In this document: in pieces, positions 14,050 through 25,999 of the stretch
Position numbering within the stretch: position 1 is the first letter of the stretch
Layout of the letters: each line of letters begins with the position of its first letter
Assembly: GCA_035079385.1 (NCBI GenBank)
Contig: JAVHKY010000077.1
Location: forward strand, 1,054,001-1,118,000
From: Aspidiotus rigidus
Taxonomy: Eukaryota; Arthropoda; Insecta; Hemiptera; Diaspididae
Length of the DNA stretch: 64,000 nt
Direction: 5' to 3'
Notes under the pieces: generated by a model
Told to the model about the DNA's origin: nothing
What the model saw: only the letters and a program-made list of their open reading frames with translations
Database searches by the model: none
Program-made: the position numbers and the translations under genes

Positions 14050-15134
14050 CCCTCCTATCATAGCTCGAGAGTCGAAATTTTTCCAAGTCCCCCTCCTATC
14101 ATATATATCTCAAGACTTGAAATTCTTCCAAGTCCCCCTTCCATCATATATAGCTCAAGACTCGAAATTCTTCTAAGTCCCCCTCCTATCATATATAGCT
14201 CGAGTCTCAAAATTTTTCTAAGTTTTTGGTTGGACGGCGGACGGTAGCTCGAAAGTCAAAATTCTTCCAAGTCCCCCCCCCCTATTATAATATATAGCTC
14301 GAGCTTGAAATTCTTCCAAGTCCCCCTCCCCTATTATATATAGCTCGAGTCTCAAAATTTTTCTAAGTTTTTGGTTGGACGGCGGACGGTAGCTTGAAAG
14401 TCAAAATTCTTCCAAGTCCCCCCTCCCCTATTATATATAGCTCGAGACTTCTAAATCTTCTAAGTCCCCCCCCTATTATATATAGCTCGAGACTTGAAAT
14501 TCTTCTAAGTCCCCCTTCTATCATATATAGCTCAAGACTCGAAATTTTTCTAAGTTTTTGGTTGGACGGCGGACGGTAGCTCGAAAGTCAAAATTCTTCC
14601 AAGTCCCCCCCCCTATTATATATAGCTCGAGCTTGAAATTCTTCCAAGTCCCCCTCCCCTATTATATATAGCTCGAGTCTCAAATTTTTTCTAAGTTTTT
14701 GGTTGGACGGCGGACGGTAGCTTGAAAGTCAAAATTCTTCCAAGTCCCCCCCCCCTATTATATATAGCTCGAGCTTGAAATTCTTCTAAGCCCTCGTCCT
14801 ATCATATATAGCTCGAGTCTCAAATTTTTTCCAAGTTTTTGGTTGGACGGCGGACGGTAGCTTGAAAGTCAAAATTCTTCCAAGTCCCCCCCCCCTATTA
14901 TATATAGCTCGAGACTTGAAATTCTTCTAAGTCCCCCTCCTTTCATATATAGCTCGAGACTCGAAATTCTTCTAAATCTTCTAAGTCCCCCTCCTATCAT
15001 ATATAGCTCGAGCTTGAAATTCTTCCAAGTCCCCCTCCCCTATTATATATAGCTCGAGACTCGAAATTCTTCTAAATCTTCTAAGTCCCCCTCCTATCAT
15101 ATATAGCTCGAGACTCGAAATTCTTCCAAGTCCC
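14050..15134. repeat. Tandem array of the 'CTCGAGACTCGAAATTCTTC' repeat
   Basis: About 20 or more units of roughly 45 bp follow one another; each has a TATCATATATAGCTCGAG core, a GAAATTCTTCCAAG segment and a C-rich AAGTCCCCCTCC tail. Every few units a different segment, TTTTTGGTTGGACGGCGGACGG, is inserted (14220, 14371, 14556, 14696, 14837), giving a higher-order period of about 140-185 bp. The C-run length varies between units, as expected from slippage. The array has arisen by amplification of one module of the surrounding dispersed repeat. Confidence 0.92.
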
Positions 15135-15135
15135 G

Positions 15136-15160
15136 TAACCTAACCTAACCTAACCTTAGG
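15136..15160 (-). repeat. Short interstitial arthropod telomere repeat
   Basis: Four TAACC units (TTAGG on the minus strand) are followed by TTAGG on the plus strand, so the tract turns over. It sits exactly at the right end of the tandem array. Confidence 0.75.
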
Positions 15161-15199
15161 TTACTAACTTCGCGGACGCGGACGTTTTCTGAGGATGTA

Positions 15200-16920
15200 A
15201 TCTCCTAACAAAATGGATAGCGGGTTCCCCGCTAAAAACATAGAACAGGTTCCCTGTCAATTTTTCCATCTCTCTCTGCTAATACATAGCTCAGAAGTAG
15301 AAATGTTTCCAAGTCCACCTGCTATCACAATATTATACTGTATAGCTCGGAAATATAAACTTTTTCAAGAGCCCTTATAACATACATAGCTCGGAAGTTG
15401 AAATCTTTTCAAGTACTCTTCCTGTCATACGTAGCCCGGAAGTATAAATTTTTTCAAGTCCCACGTATTGCCTCCCCGGGCCCGGCGCTTACCCATGTTA
15501 AACGAGGAACGCGGGGAACTTGTTCTTATGGTTGAAAAATAATACATGATATGATCCGTATTGGGATATGCAATGACCAATTGGCTTAGCTCCTTCAGTG
15601 AGCCAGGTATGCAATGCTTCAAAAAGTTCCCTCTTGTATCATATGTTACGGCTTGCCTGTCGAAATTTCAACAGGGAACGTGTTCTACGGGGGGCTTTTT
15701 GAGGAATTTGTCGTTCGCCGTCCGGCGAAAAACTTGGAAAAATATTGACTCCTATTGTAAATAGCTTGGAGCATGAAGGTCTAAAATATTGAACAGTCAA
15801 TTTTAACTTTGATCAATACGGTAGCTTATCATAAAGTTTTCTTCACTCAACAATTTCAACCTTTGACCTGCATTATGATAGGAAAGGGAACTTGGAAAAA
15901 TTTGGACTGTCGACCTACATATTTTGAAGGCCCTAAAAGAGGTCCAAATCACTGATGACGTCCTATTCTATACTAGGTTTATAGTAGGTCTAGGCCTCCT
16001 TCATATAGATCTAGGCTTGCTTGAATTCCCAATACCAAAACCAATTCGACTCAGAGAATAGGTTCGCTGCGTTCCTCGTTTAACCTCGTTAAGGAAGTCA
16101 TCGTTTTTCCAAGTTTGTGTCCGGACAGCGCACGGTAAATTTTTCAAACAAAAAAAAAAAACGAAGAACAGGTTCCCTGTTCAAATTTCTTTCAAGCTAT
16201 ATACGATGGGGAGGGACTTGGAATAATTGCGACCATTGAGCTGTAGCCTATATAATGGGAGTGAGACTTCAAAAAATTTCGAATATTGTGCTGTATTTGA
16301 TATGGTAAAGGAGGACTTGGAAAAATAAAAGTCACAAATGACAAAGTTAGATAGATCAGCCGATAATCATGTAATATTGACAAAGTTTACTTGCGGACAT
16401 AATAGGAAGGACTTGGAAAAAAACTGGTCTATGACGTCATCCAATCGTGACGTCACAGACCCAGATAGAGGAAGGACTTAGAAAAATTCTGACCTTCAAG
16501 CTACGCGTATGTATGATAGAAGGGAGACTTAGAAACAGATACTAAAAGAGGTTATATTTCAGACTATCTACACCGATCTCCGAGCTATACAGTATATGAT
16601 ATGATACAAGGGGGACTTGGACTACTTTAGAAGGACGTTCTGAGTCTTATGGTGTTTGAAGCGTTGCATATCACGCTCATTGAAGGGGCTAGGTCAATTG
16701 ATGTATGGAGCATTGCATATCTAGTAACTCGAAAAGGCTATCTTTCACGCCATATACACCGACCAACGAGCAATATACGATAAGAGGGGGACTTGAAAAA
16801 TTTTCAAGCTCCCTAGCTTTGCCGACCGGCTGGACGGTGGACGTCTTTTCCGACCTCCTCTCCCCTGATAAAACGGGTTCCCTGTTAAAATCGATACAAT
16901 TCGATTGATTTTCGATACAT
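15200..16920. repeat. Composite dispersed repeat, block 2
   Basis: A mosaic of the same modules as block 1 in mixed orientation: GGTTCCCTGTCAA, AACTTGGAAAAATTTTGAC, the GTTCCTCGTTTAACCTCGTTAAGGAAG hairpin near 16072-16098 (inverse of 13368-13404), and many diverged GGGACTTGGAAAAATT pieces. The right end (about 16795-16910) is the inverse of 42373-42530. Confidence 0.75.
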
Positions 16921-17990
16921 CAAAATCATAGCTTGCTTTACTGCGACGTCAACTGAGTCCTGTGTAGTGATCTGATATCCTGAAAAAGATTATCTCTCCT
17001 ACGCGAAAGAGAGGAGAAAAGCGTGAAGGATCACGGTGATTCTCTAAGCTGATGACTTCGGTGAAAGTAGCCAGAGAAATAAACGAGTCTGTAAGAATTG
17101 CAATGGCGACTCTTCAAACTCGGTACCTCGCTTTTTGTTACATCAGCTTCAAGTATAACTTGTTTCAACGAGAAAATATGCCCATTATGGAGGGAAGAAA
17201 GGTAGAAACCAGGGGTGCTGTAATCCCCTTGGTCCAATGAAGAAACCCCCATTAAACTTTATTTCTTATAGCTAAAAAAAATTTTTTTAAATATTAAATT
17301 GTAAGCCTCCTCCCCCCCTAAAACGAATGCGAAGAATCATCTTCGTCATGAAAATGGGCTCACGACACCCCTGGAAACAAACATAACCAAAATTTTCTGA
17401 TGATAAACATGGCCTTGATCTACTTTAGGACTTTACACGAGCACCGCACCCGCTCCAAGACTCGCTGCACGCTTGTAGATCATACGTTGGTCACAGACAA
17501 ATAAGATGGTCTAATTCATGAAGCCTAATTTAGAATCAGTAAAATGGTCCATCTCATGATGTCATAGGCAAAGCAAGCATAAGTAAATGCTAACACTAAG
17601 GTATCTAAAAAAGCCACTACTCTGCCGACTTAGGCCGTACGTAGACGGATAAGACAAACTAACTCAGTTAGTCTAGTCTTAGTATCAGTACATGTAGGCT
17701 GTAAAATATATGTAGTACGTTATCATGTACTCCATCTACTATGAGAAGCAAGGCTTCCAGCTTTATACAGAAAAAAAAGATTTCGGAGCCACGAAGGGAA
17801 TTGAAAAAATGTCGATTTTGAGCCGCTATAAGAAGTAGCCGGTGGAGGGTGTGACGTAATCACGAATGATCGGAATATTGTCATGATCTGAGGATTAGGG
17901 CAGAGATGACTCTAGAATTATTTTCTCCTTGGCAGAAAGACGGAGGAGGTGATTTTTGTGAGAGTGCGATAGTTACACATTATATCATAT
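16921..17990. other. Gene-free stretch between repeat block and LINE
   Basis: No supported exon or repeat unit. A weak hammerhead-like motif at 17040-17078 is discussed in the findings. Confidence 0.35.
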
Positions 17991-18254
17991 GGGCATTTTA
18001 TATTATTATAAAAAGATGAGATGAATTACAGACACGTGTGGATTAATTGGAGATGTGAGCTTGAATATAGCGAAACAAAAAAGAAAGGCTGCGGAACACA
18101 CGAAGCGAAGAAATTTGTGATAATCCAGACAGGAGTGGAAAAAGACCAACGAGCCGCGGGTGGAGTAATGATGTAAACCGCGATAGAAAGTTACAACATA
18201 TGGAACGAAAGAATAATCACTGTTAAAATACAATTCCAACAGCAACCTCTACAC

Positions 18255-20429
18255 GTGATAGGAGTGTACGCCCCGGAAGAAGGAAAAGAAGAGCAAAGTT
18301 CTCACTTTTATGAGGTACTACAGAAAGCAGTCCAAAGAATCAACCCTCAAGAGGACCTCGTCATAGCGGGCGACTTAAATGCTCAAGTTGGAAGTCAGAG
18401 GTGTGGGAGAGTAAAGGGAACCTTTGGTGTAGGGGGAATCAACGCAAATGGCAGGAAACTTCTAGACTTCTGCTCCTTTAACGAACTTCGAATATTGAAT
18501 ACGTTTTTCAATCATAAAGACAACCACAAGTACACCTGGAGCGCCAGAGGGAGCAAATCAATGATTGACTTTATAATCGCAAGGGAGGAGATAGCAAAGA
18601 AATGTACAGATGTCAGAGCTTTCAGAGGATATGATGTTGGTTCAGACCACTACCTTTTGAGAGGAATGTTCACTAACCATCCCTTCAAGAGCAGGAAAAG
18701 AATAAACCAAGAATCCCGCCTGAACGTACGAGCTATTGACGATCCGACAAACAAATGGCTCTACACAAAAAGACTAGAAAGAATAAATAACGAAATCCCA
18801 ATAAACAATGACATCGAATGCGAATGGAGAAATATTGTGAAAATTGTAAAGCAGGCTGCGGAAGAGAGTCTTGGAACAATACGAAGCCAAAGAAAACCAA
18901 ATTACCTGCGACAATGGGACATGGAAGCAAAGCAGATGGTTGAGGAGAAACGTAAAGCCTACAGACGATGGATAAGTTCGGGCAAAGTAGAAGATAAAGC
19001 GGAATACAACAAGAAAACCGCCATTGCCAAAAGAAAAATAAGACAGTTAAAACGGAGTAGTTGGAGTAGGTTTGTGTCGAAATTAGAGCATGAAACGTAT
19101 AAATTGCGGCCAAAAACATACAAAATACTGAGAAGAATAGACACCAATTTTGTCGAAAAAATCAGACTGCCGAAAGTGAATGCTGAGGAAGCAGCAAAAT
19201 ACTTCGCCAATATTTGGAGGCGCGCAGATGGCACGCAGCAAAGTCAGAACCTAGTGGAAAACAAAGATAATGGGTCAACGGGGGATATTTTCACCGTTGA
19301 AGATCTTAATAAAGCACTGAACGCTTCAAAGAATGGTAGAGCCCCAGGAGTCGATAATATTCCAGCAGAACTATATAAATACGCAACAAGAGCTCTCAAA
19401 TTACGTTTACTACGGTTGTTGAATCTGATATGTCGGGAAAATGAAACACCGGAAGACTTCACAGTAGCTATAGTTGTACCAATCTTCAAGAAGGGAGTAA
19501 TGGATAAAATGGACAACTATCGCGGCATTAGCCTACTTTGTACAGCGTATAAACTATTGGCAAGAATGATCGCCTCAAAAATCGGAATGATGGCAGAACC
19601 CTTCCTTCTCGAGCCACAAAATGGTTTCCGACGCGGAAGATCATGTACAGATGCAAATTACACAATAAAACTATTGATTGAGAAACGAATAGAGTATAAC
19701 TTACAAGCCCACCTCTGCTTCATAGACTTTGAAAAAACCTATGACCGGGTTATTAGAGAAAAACTGTTCGATATCCTGACGCAGAGAGAAATCCCAGAGG
19801 ATTTGGTACAGGTGACACGTCTAATGTACGATATGACTGCAATCAAAGTACGCCTAGAGAGCCAAACTTCGCAGCAAATCTCGGTCAACAGTGGATTGCG
19901 CCAAGGATGCCCGGCCTCATGCACCCTGTTCAATGTATACATGGACGACATTCTTAGGAAATGGTATAAAAAAGGACCAAAAGGGATCAAGATTGACAAC
20001 AACCACTCCCTAGACACAGTGCTATTTGCAGATGATCAGGTCATTCTCGCAGAGAATGAGGATGATCTGCAGAGAGCGGTCAGAAACCTAGAACAAATCG
20101 CCAATGAATATGGGATGAAAATTTCAACAACAAAAACTAAAGTAATGGCATTCTGGGGAAAAGAACCAGTAAGGTCGAAGATTGTTGTCGACAATAAGAG
20201 CATTGAACAGGTCAATACATTTAAGTACCTTGGCACAGAAATCTCGTACCTCGGAGAAGTGAATATCGGGAAAAAAATCAACGAATTCCTCAGGATCTCT
20301 GGTCTGATAAACCGTATAATGCCGCCGAGCAACGTGCAAAGAGAAACTCGAATGCGCATCTACAACACATTCGCCATACCTACACTGACGTACGGTGGGC
20401 ACTTAAGAAAGCGGATAAACGAAGGATAA
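18255..20429 (+). CDS. Endonuclease/reverse transcriptase polyprotein of the LINE (724-residue open frame)
   Basis: Residues 1-150 are the second half of an AP-type (exonuclease-endonuclease-phosphatase) nuclease that nicks target DNA: GDLNAQVG near residue 39, then TWSARGSKSMIDFII, and the catalytic SDH near residue 130 (GSDHYLLR). Residues about 335-640 are the reverse transcriptase: NGRAPGVDNIPAELY (361), NYRGISLL, QNGFRRGRSC, IDFEKTYDRV (490, catalytic first Asp), GLRQGCPASCTLFNVYMDDIL, and LFADDQVIL (591, catalytic Asp pair). KTYD replaces the usual KAFD. FKYLGTEI follows in the thumb. The frame ends early because a small deletion after LTYG shifts into a stop; the true C-terminus continues in another frame. 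The 5' end lacks the first third of the nuclease in frame because of a TAA at 18174. Confidence 0.88.
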   Translation: MIGVYAPEEGKEEQSSHFYEVLQKAVQRINPQEDLVIAGDLNAQVGSQRCGRVKGTFGVGGINANGRKLLDFCSFNELRILNTFFNHKDNHKYTWSARGSKSMIDFIIAREEIAKKCTDVRAFRGYDVGSDHYLLRGMFTNHPFKSRKRINQESRLNVRAIDDPTNKWLYTKRLERINNEIPINNDIECEWRNIVKIVKQAAEESLGTIRSQRKPNYLRQWDMEAKQMVEEKRKAYRRWISSGKVEDKAEYNKKTAIAKRKIRQLKRSSWSRFVSKLEHETYKLRPKTYKILRRIDTNFVEKIRLPKVNAEEAAKYFANIWRRADGTQQSQNLVENKDNGSTGDIFTVEDLNKALNASKNGRAPGVDNIPAELYKYATRALKLRLLRLLNLICRENETPEDFTVAIVVPIFKKGVMDKMDNYRGISLLCTAYKLLARMIASKIGMMAEPFLLEPQNGFRRGRSCTDANYTIKLLIEKRIEYNLQAHLCFIDFEKTYDRVIREKLFDILTQREIPEDLVQVTRLMYDMTAIKVRLESQTSQQISVNSGLRQGCPASCTLFNVYMDDILRKWYKKGPKGIKIDNNHSLDTVLFADDQVILAENEDDLQRAVRNLEQIANEYGMKISTTKTKVMAFWGKEPVRSKIVVDNKSIEQVNTFKYLGTEISYLGEVNIGKKINEFLRISGLINRIMPPSNVQRETRMRIYNTFAIPTLTYGGHLRKRINEG

Positions 20430-20719
20430 CAACGGCGGAAATGCGCTTCCTCAGGAGGACGGCGGGATATACTCGACTGGACAAAATAAGAAACGAAAAT
20501 ATCCAGAAGGAACTAAAAACCACCCCAATTGTGAAGAGAATAAAGAGCTACAGAAGGAGATGGCGAGACCATATTGAACGAATGGACCCGGAACGATCGC
20601 CAAAAATCATAGGGAACTACACACCACTCGGAAGAAGAAATCGAGGAAGACCCCGAAGAAGAGCAGACGATACGACGTCGGGCTCGTCGAGTACATCGAC
20701 ACCGCACACAGGCCAATAG
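20399..20719 (+). pseudogene. Frameshifted C-terminal segment of the LINE polyprotein
   Basis: From 20399 this frame reads ALKKADKRRITTAEMRFLRR, then RRRWRDHIERMDPERSPKI and GRRNRGRPRRR. These are the usual last blocks of CFDP2/RTE-type proteins: a Trp-Ala-Leu-Lys helix, 'AEM-x-x-LRR-x-x-G', 'W-x-x-H-x-x-R-M' and a basic GRP tail. Loss of a few bases between the Tyr-Gly at 20391 and 20399 removed the expected Trp codon and split it from the main frame. Confidence 0.75.
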
Positions 20720-20879
20720 GCCTAACCGCGTACTGGCAATGATGATGATTATTATTATTTTCGCCTAATTTTGTTCGGTACATCGCCGCTTCCCTAGCTG
20801 TAACCGAAAAATTGTCCGAGAAGAAGATACCAGGTTCGGTAGCAGAGTTTGAAAAGAAATTATGCGAGGACAAATTTCG

Positions 20880-23800
20880 ATAAGTAAATAAGAAATTCGA
20901 ACGGATTACAAAAATATGGAAACATCACAAATAGCTATTTGGACACCTCCTTTAGATTTTGATGGAATACCGTAATTTAATCATCAGCCATGTTTGACAG
21001 CGAATGTCTCGACCATGAGTATCTAATTTCAGAAGACTATTATTAGACCAGGCGGGTTAAATTTACATACGATAAAGTTTGCATTTACACAAAACAGTTG
21101 ATCATTTTTCTCCCCTATCAGGTAAGCCCAAAACTTGATACCTTAACATCTTATCAATTTCTCTGACAGAGTGGCCATTTTCTTTTTTTTTTCATCATTA
21201 ATTTCACTAGACTTCGACTATAGACAATGATTTTTTTCGATTTGTTTTTCTGTTCTTTCCCGTTGGTAAAAAGGAGTTCTTACACGCTGATCATCGTAAA
21301 CGAATAATTCCACAATTTTTATGGATTCTTCGACTATTTCATAACTTTTCCCTACAAAAAAATGTGCAAGTTGCAAGTGATGAAATATTCATTGGTTGGT
21401 TGAAACGGGTCCCAAAAACGCTGATGTCGCTCTCTCAAAAATATTCATTATACTTTTTTTTTCCTTAGTTTTTCAAACTGCAGAGTTGAAATTTTTGTAG
21501 ATCTTGTGTTCGAAAAATTCTTGAAGTCTATTATCGTCCCCCAATTTATGAATAAAAAACACTTCTAAGGCAGGTGAGGATTTTGAAACAATGATAAACG
21601 GAATGGTTTGGACGTGAGACCACTCGCGTACCCTATTTCAGGCTCCCACAAATGATAAACCTGGCTTAAATCGCTTCATTCTCCGACATGAATATATTTT
21701 TGGATGAAAAAATATAGAAATAGAGACAGAAGTTTAAAAATAAAACAATAGTCTGAAGAAAGTAGTGGCACAATGTCAGGAAAAAATGGAGGTTAAGATT
21801 TTGAAAAAGGTAAAAAGAAAATTCGAATTTATAAAATACTCAATTTTCATCCTCCGTAAAGAATCCTAAAAATCGAAAGATGACTGAAAGCATAAAAACT
21901 GGTATCTAGCGGTATTTAAATTGAAATTCCATTATTGAAAATAACTATATCTAAAATTAAAGTTATTTTACTTAATATTAAATATTTTCTAATTTCAAAG
22001 GAAATGAGGGGCGATCATCAGACTACTTGTAATTCTTACGGAATACGATCTCAACCTCGACACATTTTATTCAGTCGTATATTGTGCTGACCTACATTAA
22101 TTAATTTATATTTTTGGCTAGACTTCAAACCCCAGTGACGGTATCAGATTTTCTTTTTCGAAGAACTTCGTCCGATTCCTACGTATTTCGTATTATATGA
22201 GCAGATCGTTCATTAGGATTGTTACGGCTTTAGCGTATTCGCTTCGCTCCATAAAATTTCTCCTCCCGCATCCGTAGATTAAGATTACTTCTCTTCGTTT
22301 ATAACTTACAATCACGAATTTTATCAAATCTTTAGGAATTTTTCTGCTTTTTAGAAATGAAGACTCGTATATGTGCTTTATAGACCTTGAAAAGGCCGCA
22401 GAGCAAAAAGAAAATACTCTGCATTGTTCTAGGCTTGTTTTCAATCAAGTACATTGATAAAATTTCTTATGGAGTTTTTTAATTCTCCAGGAAAAGGGGG
22501 ATTAATAAATGAGATGGATTGTGGATTCGAAAAGATTTTTATAGGATAAAGTGATATTATACTCATGTATTCGAGATTAAAAAACTTTAATGTAAGGGAA
22601 TGATTTTGGTGAAGTTTCTGAAGCAACAGTGAATACTTACCGGTAAGTACCGATTGTCAAAAGTAAGACACTCGTTTAGATATCTCAGAATAAATTTTTC
22701 ACTGCCATGGTCTGTAGCTATTTTATGACAAATAATGTAAATGAAATTCGAGAGTAAGATAAGTCAAAGAGTTAACGTTTTATGTTAGAGTTTTGTGAAT
22801 TTCCTTAATATTTCAGCAATAAAACTCTCGAGAAAAGGTTCAAAGTACGGTATAGAAATTGGACAGAATTTTCTGTTGTAAACAATCATTTTAAATGTGA
22901 GAACGAAACGAACTGGAATTGGACCCAAAGAAATGTGATAATTGCGGGTATCATAATGAAACTTTGGAAAGCTTTCAGGCCTTAGTGATATATTTTCTTG
23001 CTATTTGATACCTACACGACGAGTAACGCTTTTTAAAGCTCAATCGATAAATAAATTTCTACCGGTAGTATTTCTTACAGTGCAAAAAATTATCATTCAA
23101 ATTTTAAGTAACTTTTAATGTTTAACTATATAGAATAACACTCCTTTTTCTTGGTTACACCTTCTCCGAAGTTTGGCGATCATCATGGCTATTTTCACTA
23201 GAACGAGAAAATGGAAGACAAACGAAAAAACTTCGTTCATGTTGTTACATCGTGGAACATGATTCATTACTAGGTCAAATTATACACGCAATTTCTCACT
23301 TTCTGAGGAATTAGTCTTTACCGAAAAGTCGTGTGAACTTACTGAGAAACTTTACCATATCGTCAACCCATCATTAACGAAGAAACTAGCTGCTCGTCAG
23401 AGTACACTATACCACGATTGGCACATACAAAAGCCAAATGAAAACAAAAAAACTCAAGGTTTCATAATATGGGACTGGGGTTGAATGAAGTCTCCTAGAA
23501 ATTATTACTGTATTTACTCTGCAAATTTTGCAGCATTATTTGGTCAACATGAACATACAAAATCTTCTGGCAATGCCAAATACATAGAAAAAGATCATGT
23601 TTCATGTAGGATGCTACCGCATAGGCCTAGTGTAAAAACTATCGCAGTTTAGTTCGGCCTACTGCAGTTTAGGACTAGTATAATCCTAGTAAAGATAGTG
23701 GGGAGGTCCTAGCCTAGTTCAAGTCCAGTATACTGTATGCTAGTATGTAAGGAGAAATCAGAGCCGTGCAAACGTGCCGAGGGACGTAAATTCAAGGTCA

Positions 23801-24240
23801 CGGTTTTACGGACGGTGCGGATGTGCGGACGGAATTTCAGAAATAGGGCAGAGGCCACAACAAAGACATGAAAACAGGTTGGAGAAAATTCTTGCGGACG
23901 CGGAAGCGAATTTCAGAAATAGAGCAGTGGTCAGAGCAAAGACATGAAATATGTCAACACTCTTCTTCGTCACGTAGAATTTTCCCGCTTTTGATAAAAT
24001 TTTCACGAGTGGCTAATGTAGGTAAAGCTCGCTGGAAGGCTGGAGTTTTCTTCCATCGTGTTCAGGTCCAATTCCGAAATAAAAATTTCTGGCTGTCTCC
24101 AATAAAAGTCATTGCAATCGAGGGCGTGATATCAGGATCCTGCAGGTCAAGATTATTATGATCTGTGGGAGGGAGATTTCTACCATTACATCCGAATGGG
24201 TGTCTTAATTGACCGAAATTTTTCCAAGCCTGTAAAATAT
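20880..24240. other. Long gene-free stretch
   Basis: AT-rich, no supported exon. 23620-23760 contains CTAG/TATACTAG-rich sequence of the kind clustered at 28.0, 38.7 and 46.1 kb. 23800-23970 contains two copies of a segment with GGAATTTCAGAAATAG and CAAAGACATGAAA, also seen at 46.3 and 48.9 kb. Confidence 0.4.
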
Positions 24241-24786
24241 GTCGAAGGTGTGATAAATAACAAAAGGAGTAATAAGTAATTTATTTAGAGAGAAATTAAG
24301 AATAATATTATTTACAAGTATGCTAGACAGTTTCTATACAACAAATCAATTCAATATTAGACAATACCATCGAAAAAATAGCCAATGAGGCATACGATTA
24401 TTTGAATTCATGTAAACAATTTAGGTCTGATGTATGCGCACGAAGACTGTCAAAATAGTACCACCACGTGTAAAAATAGTGAAAAGAAAAATAAGTACGA
24501 GGAAATTTTGATTAAAACAAAGAATGTGCGTACCACAGAAGTCCGAACGTCTGTGTCCTATTTGGAAATAGAAGAAATTAGTAGATTAAAGAGAGAAATA
24601 AGGTTTCAAGGAAATTTCTTTCAATTGTGAATTAGATCAAGATTTGGCCAACCTAACTTTCCATCCATTAAGTATCTTTTTCTTTATATTGATCGCGTAT
24701 AAATAAATTACAATATAACTATTATTAAAAATATTGAAAAACCCTTTTTCAATATTAGTGCTCTACTTACACCTCACTCACTCATT

Positions 24787-25755
24787 ATGAGTTCCGATAA
24801 TAGCACACCAGACACGGTTAACGAGGTTTTTAAGTTTCTGAAGACCAAGGTCAAACTAAGAGTGAAACATGTGAAGATTTGGTTCAATAACGAATGCTTG
24901 AGACGAGGCATTATTCCCAAGTATGCGACTATCAGGCTACCAGGAAACAGCGCAGCAGTGAAACGCACCAAGATGCAAGCCGAAAGATTGAGAGTGAAGA
25001 ACGAAATTGGTGTACTCTACAAGAAAGTCACCAGGCTGAATGGTCTACTGTATGATCAATATTTCCATCTGTCCAGGTTACTCCACCCGCAAGAAGTCAA
25101 AGAAATGATGTTCGAAAAAGGAGGAAAGGGGAAGAAAGGAGAAGACTATGTGGAAAAACGAGTGGAAGCCCAAACAAAACAGATCAAGAAGAAGCTTGCC
25201 GAACTGACCCGGAGGAAAGAAGAAAGAAAGGAAGAGACAGCGAGAGTTGAGCACAAATTTGCTCCCAGAACCGAGAACCTATCAAGCGTCACCTTCACAG
25301 AAGAAGAAAGAAGACTGCTGGACAAAGGCATCAAGTACGTGCAGCCAGAGAGGCTGAACCAGTGTAGGCTTGCAGGCATGGCCATTAGCTGCGAACAAGT
25401 AATCCAAACCGTGGAACACGACGTGAGACCAGAAGCCCGGACTAAAATTGGGAAAGTGCTGTTGGACATCAAAGAGGATATGTGCCGAACCTATGACAGA
25501 ACGCAAGTAATGCAGAGGAAGGTCACAAATCTACAAAAGAAGATCCGACAGAACAACCTGATTTTGACAAAGGCGGAGAAGGGCAGCACGGTAGTGGTAA
25601 TGGAGAAGGAGGACTACACCCAAAAAGTGGAGTCGTACATCGCAGTTAATGGATACCAAGAGCTGTCAAGGGACCCAACGCGGAAATACCAAGATGACCT
25701 GAAAGCTGTGTTGAAACGGAACAATGTACCTACCCAGCAATGGAAGGACGCTTGA
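24787..25755 (+). pseudogene. Penelope-like polyprotein, N-terminal part
   Basis: 322 codons starting at an ATG 30 bp after the left bracketing hairpin. Residues 1-110 are basic with FLKTKVKLRVKHVKIWF. Residues about 115-170 are a highly charged coiled coil (KKKLAELTRRKEERKEE). Near residue 265 the frame has LTKAEKGSTVVVMEKEDY, the conserved 'A-D/E-K-G-x-x-V-V-M' block that opens the RT of Penelope-like elements. The stop at 25753-25755 comes from a one-base frameshift: the RT continues in another frame from about 25735. Confidence 0.85.
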
Positions 25756-25999
25756 GATGAACCCGGTTGCACCAAAACTCCAGGGGCTTGTAAAACTCCA
25801 CAAAGCGAACCGTCCGATGAGACCCCTGGTCAACAGCATTCAATCACCATGCTATAAGATAGCAAAGGTCGTAGCCACATTCCTGAAAGAGAACTACCAG
25901 TTTGCACCCAGACGAAGTATCAGAAACAACGGAGAGCTGATTGAGCAACTGGACAAGTTGGAAATCAGGAATAACGACAAGCTGATATCCTTGATATGA
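25730..25999 (+). pseudogene. Penelope-like polyprotein, RT fingers segment
   Basis: Contains PKLQGLVKLHKANRPMRPLV, the 'G-x-x-K-x-H-K-x-x-x-P-x-R-P' block of RT motif 2. A second frameshift lies near 25990, since the catalytic first-aspartate block FDMTNMFGTIPKEELLTLL is read in a third frame just after it (about 25990-26060). Confidence 0.82.

Larger units (their letters stand above)
18030..20760 (+). mobile_element. RTE/CFDP2-type non-LTR retrotransposon, slightly damaged
   Basis: Order: decayed start of an AP endonuclease, endonuclease-RT frame (18255-20429), frameshifted C-terminal tail (20399-20719), then a 3' end of short ATG/ATT repeats (about 20738-20758). A low-complexity ATGATG-type tail in place of poly(A) is typical of RTE and BovB elements. 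The endonuclease before 18255 is readable in the same frame (GVEKDQRAAGGVMM, then a TAA at 18174, then YNIWNERIITVKIQF), so the ATG at 18255 is an internal methionine. One stop and one frameshift inactivate it, but divergence is low, so it is a fairly recent copy. The RTE clade call is less sure than the non-LTR call. Confidence 0.85.

Noticed and set aside
14050..15134. Regular repeats considered as a CRISPR array
   Set aside because: Units are contiguous without unique spacers and vary by slippage; the region is eukaryotic satellite DNA.
18733..19119. 128-codon minus-strand frame inside the LINE
   Set aside because: It is the reverse shadow of the reverse-transcriptase polyprotein.
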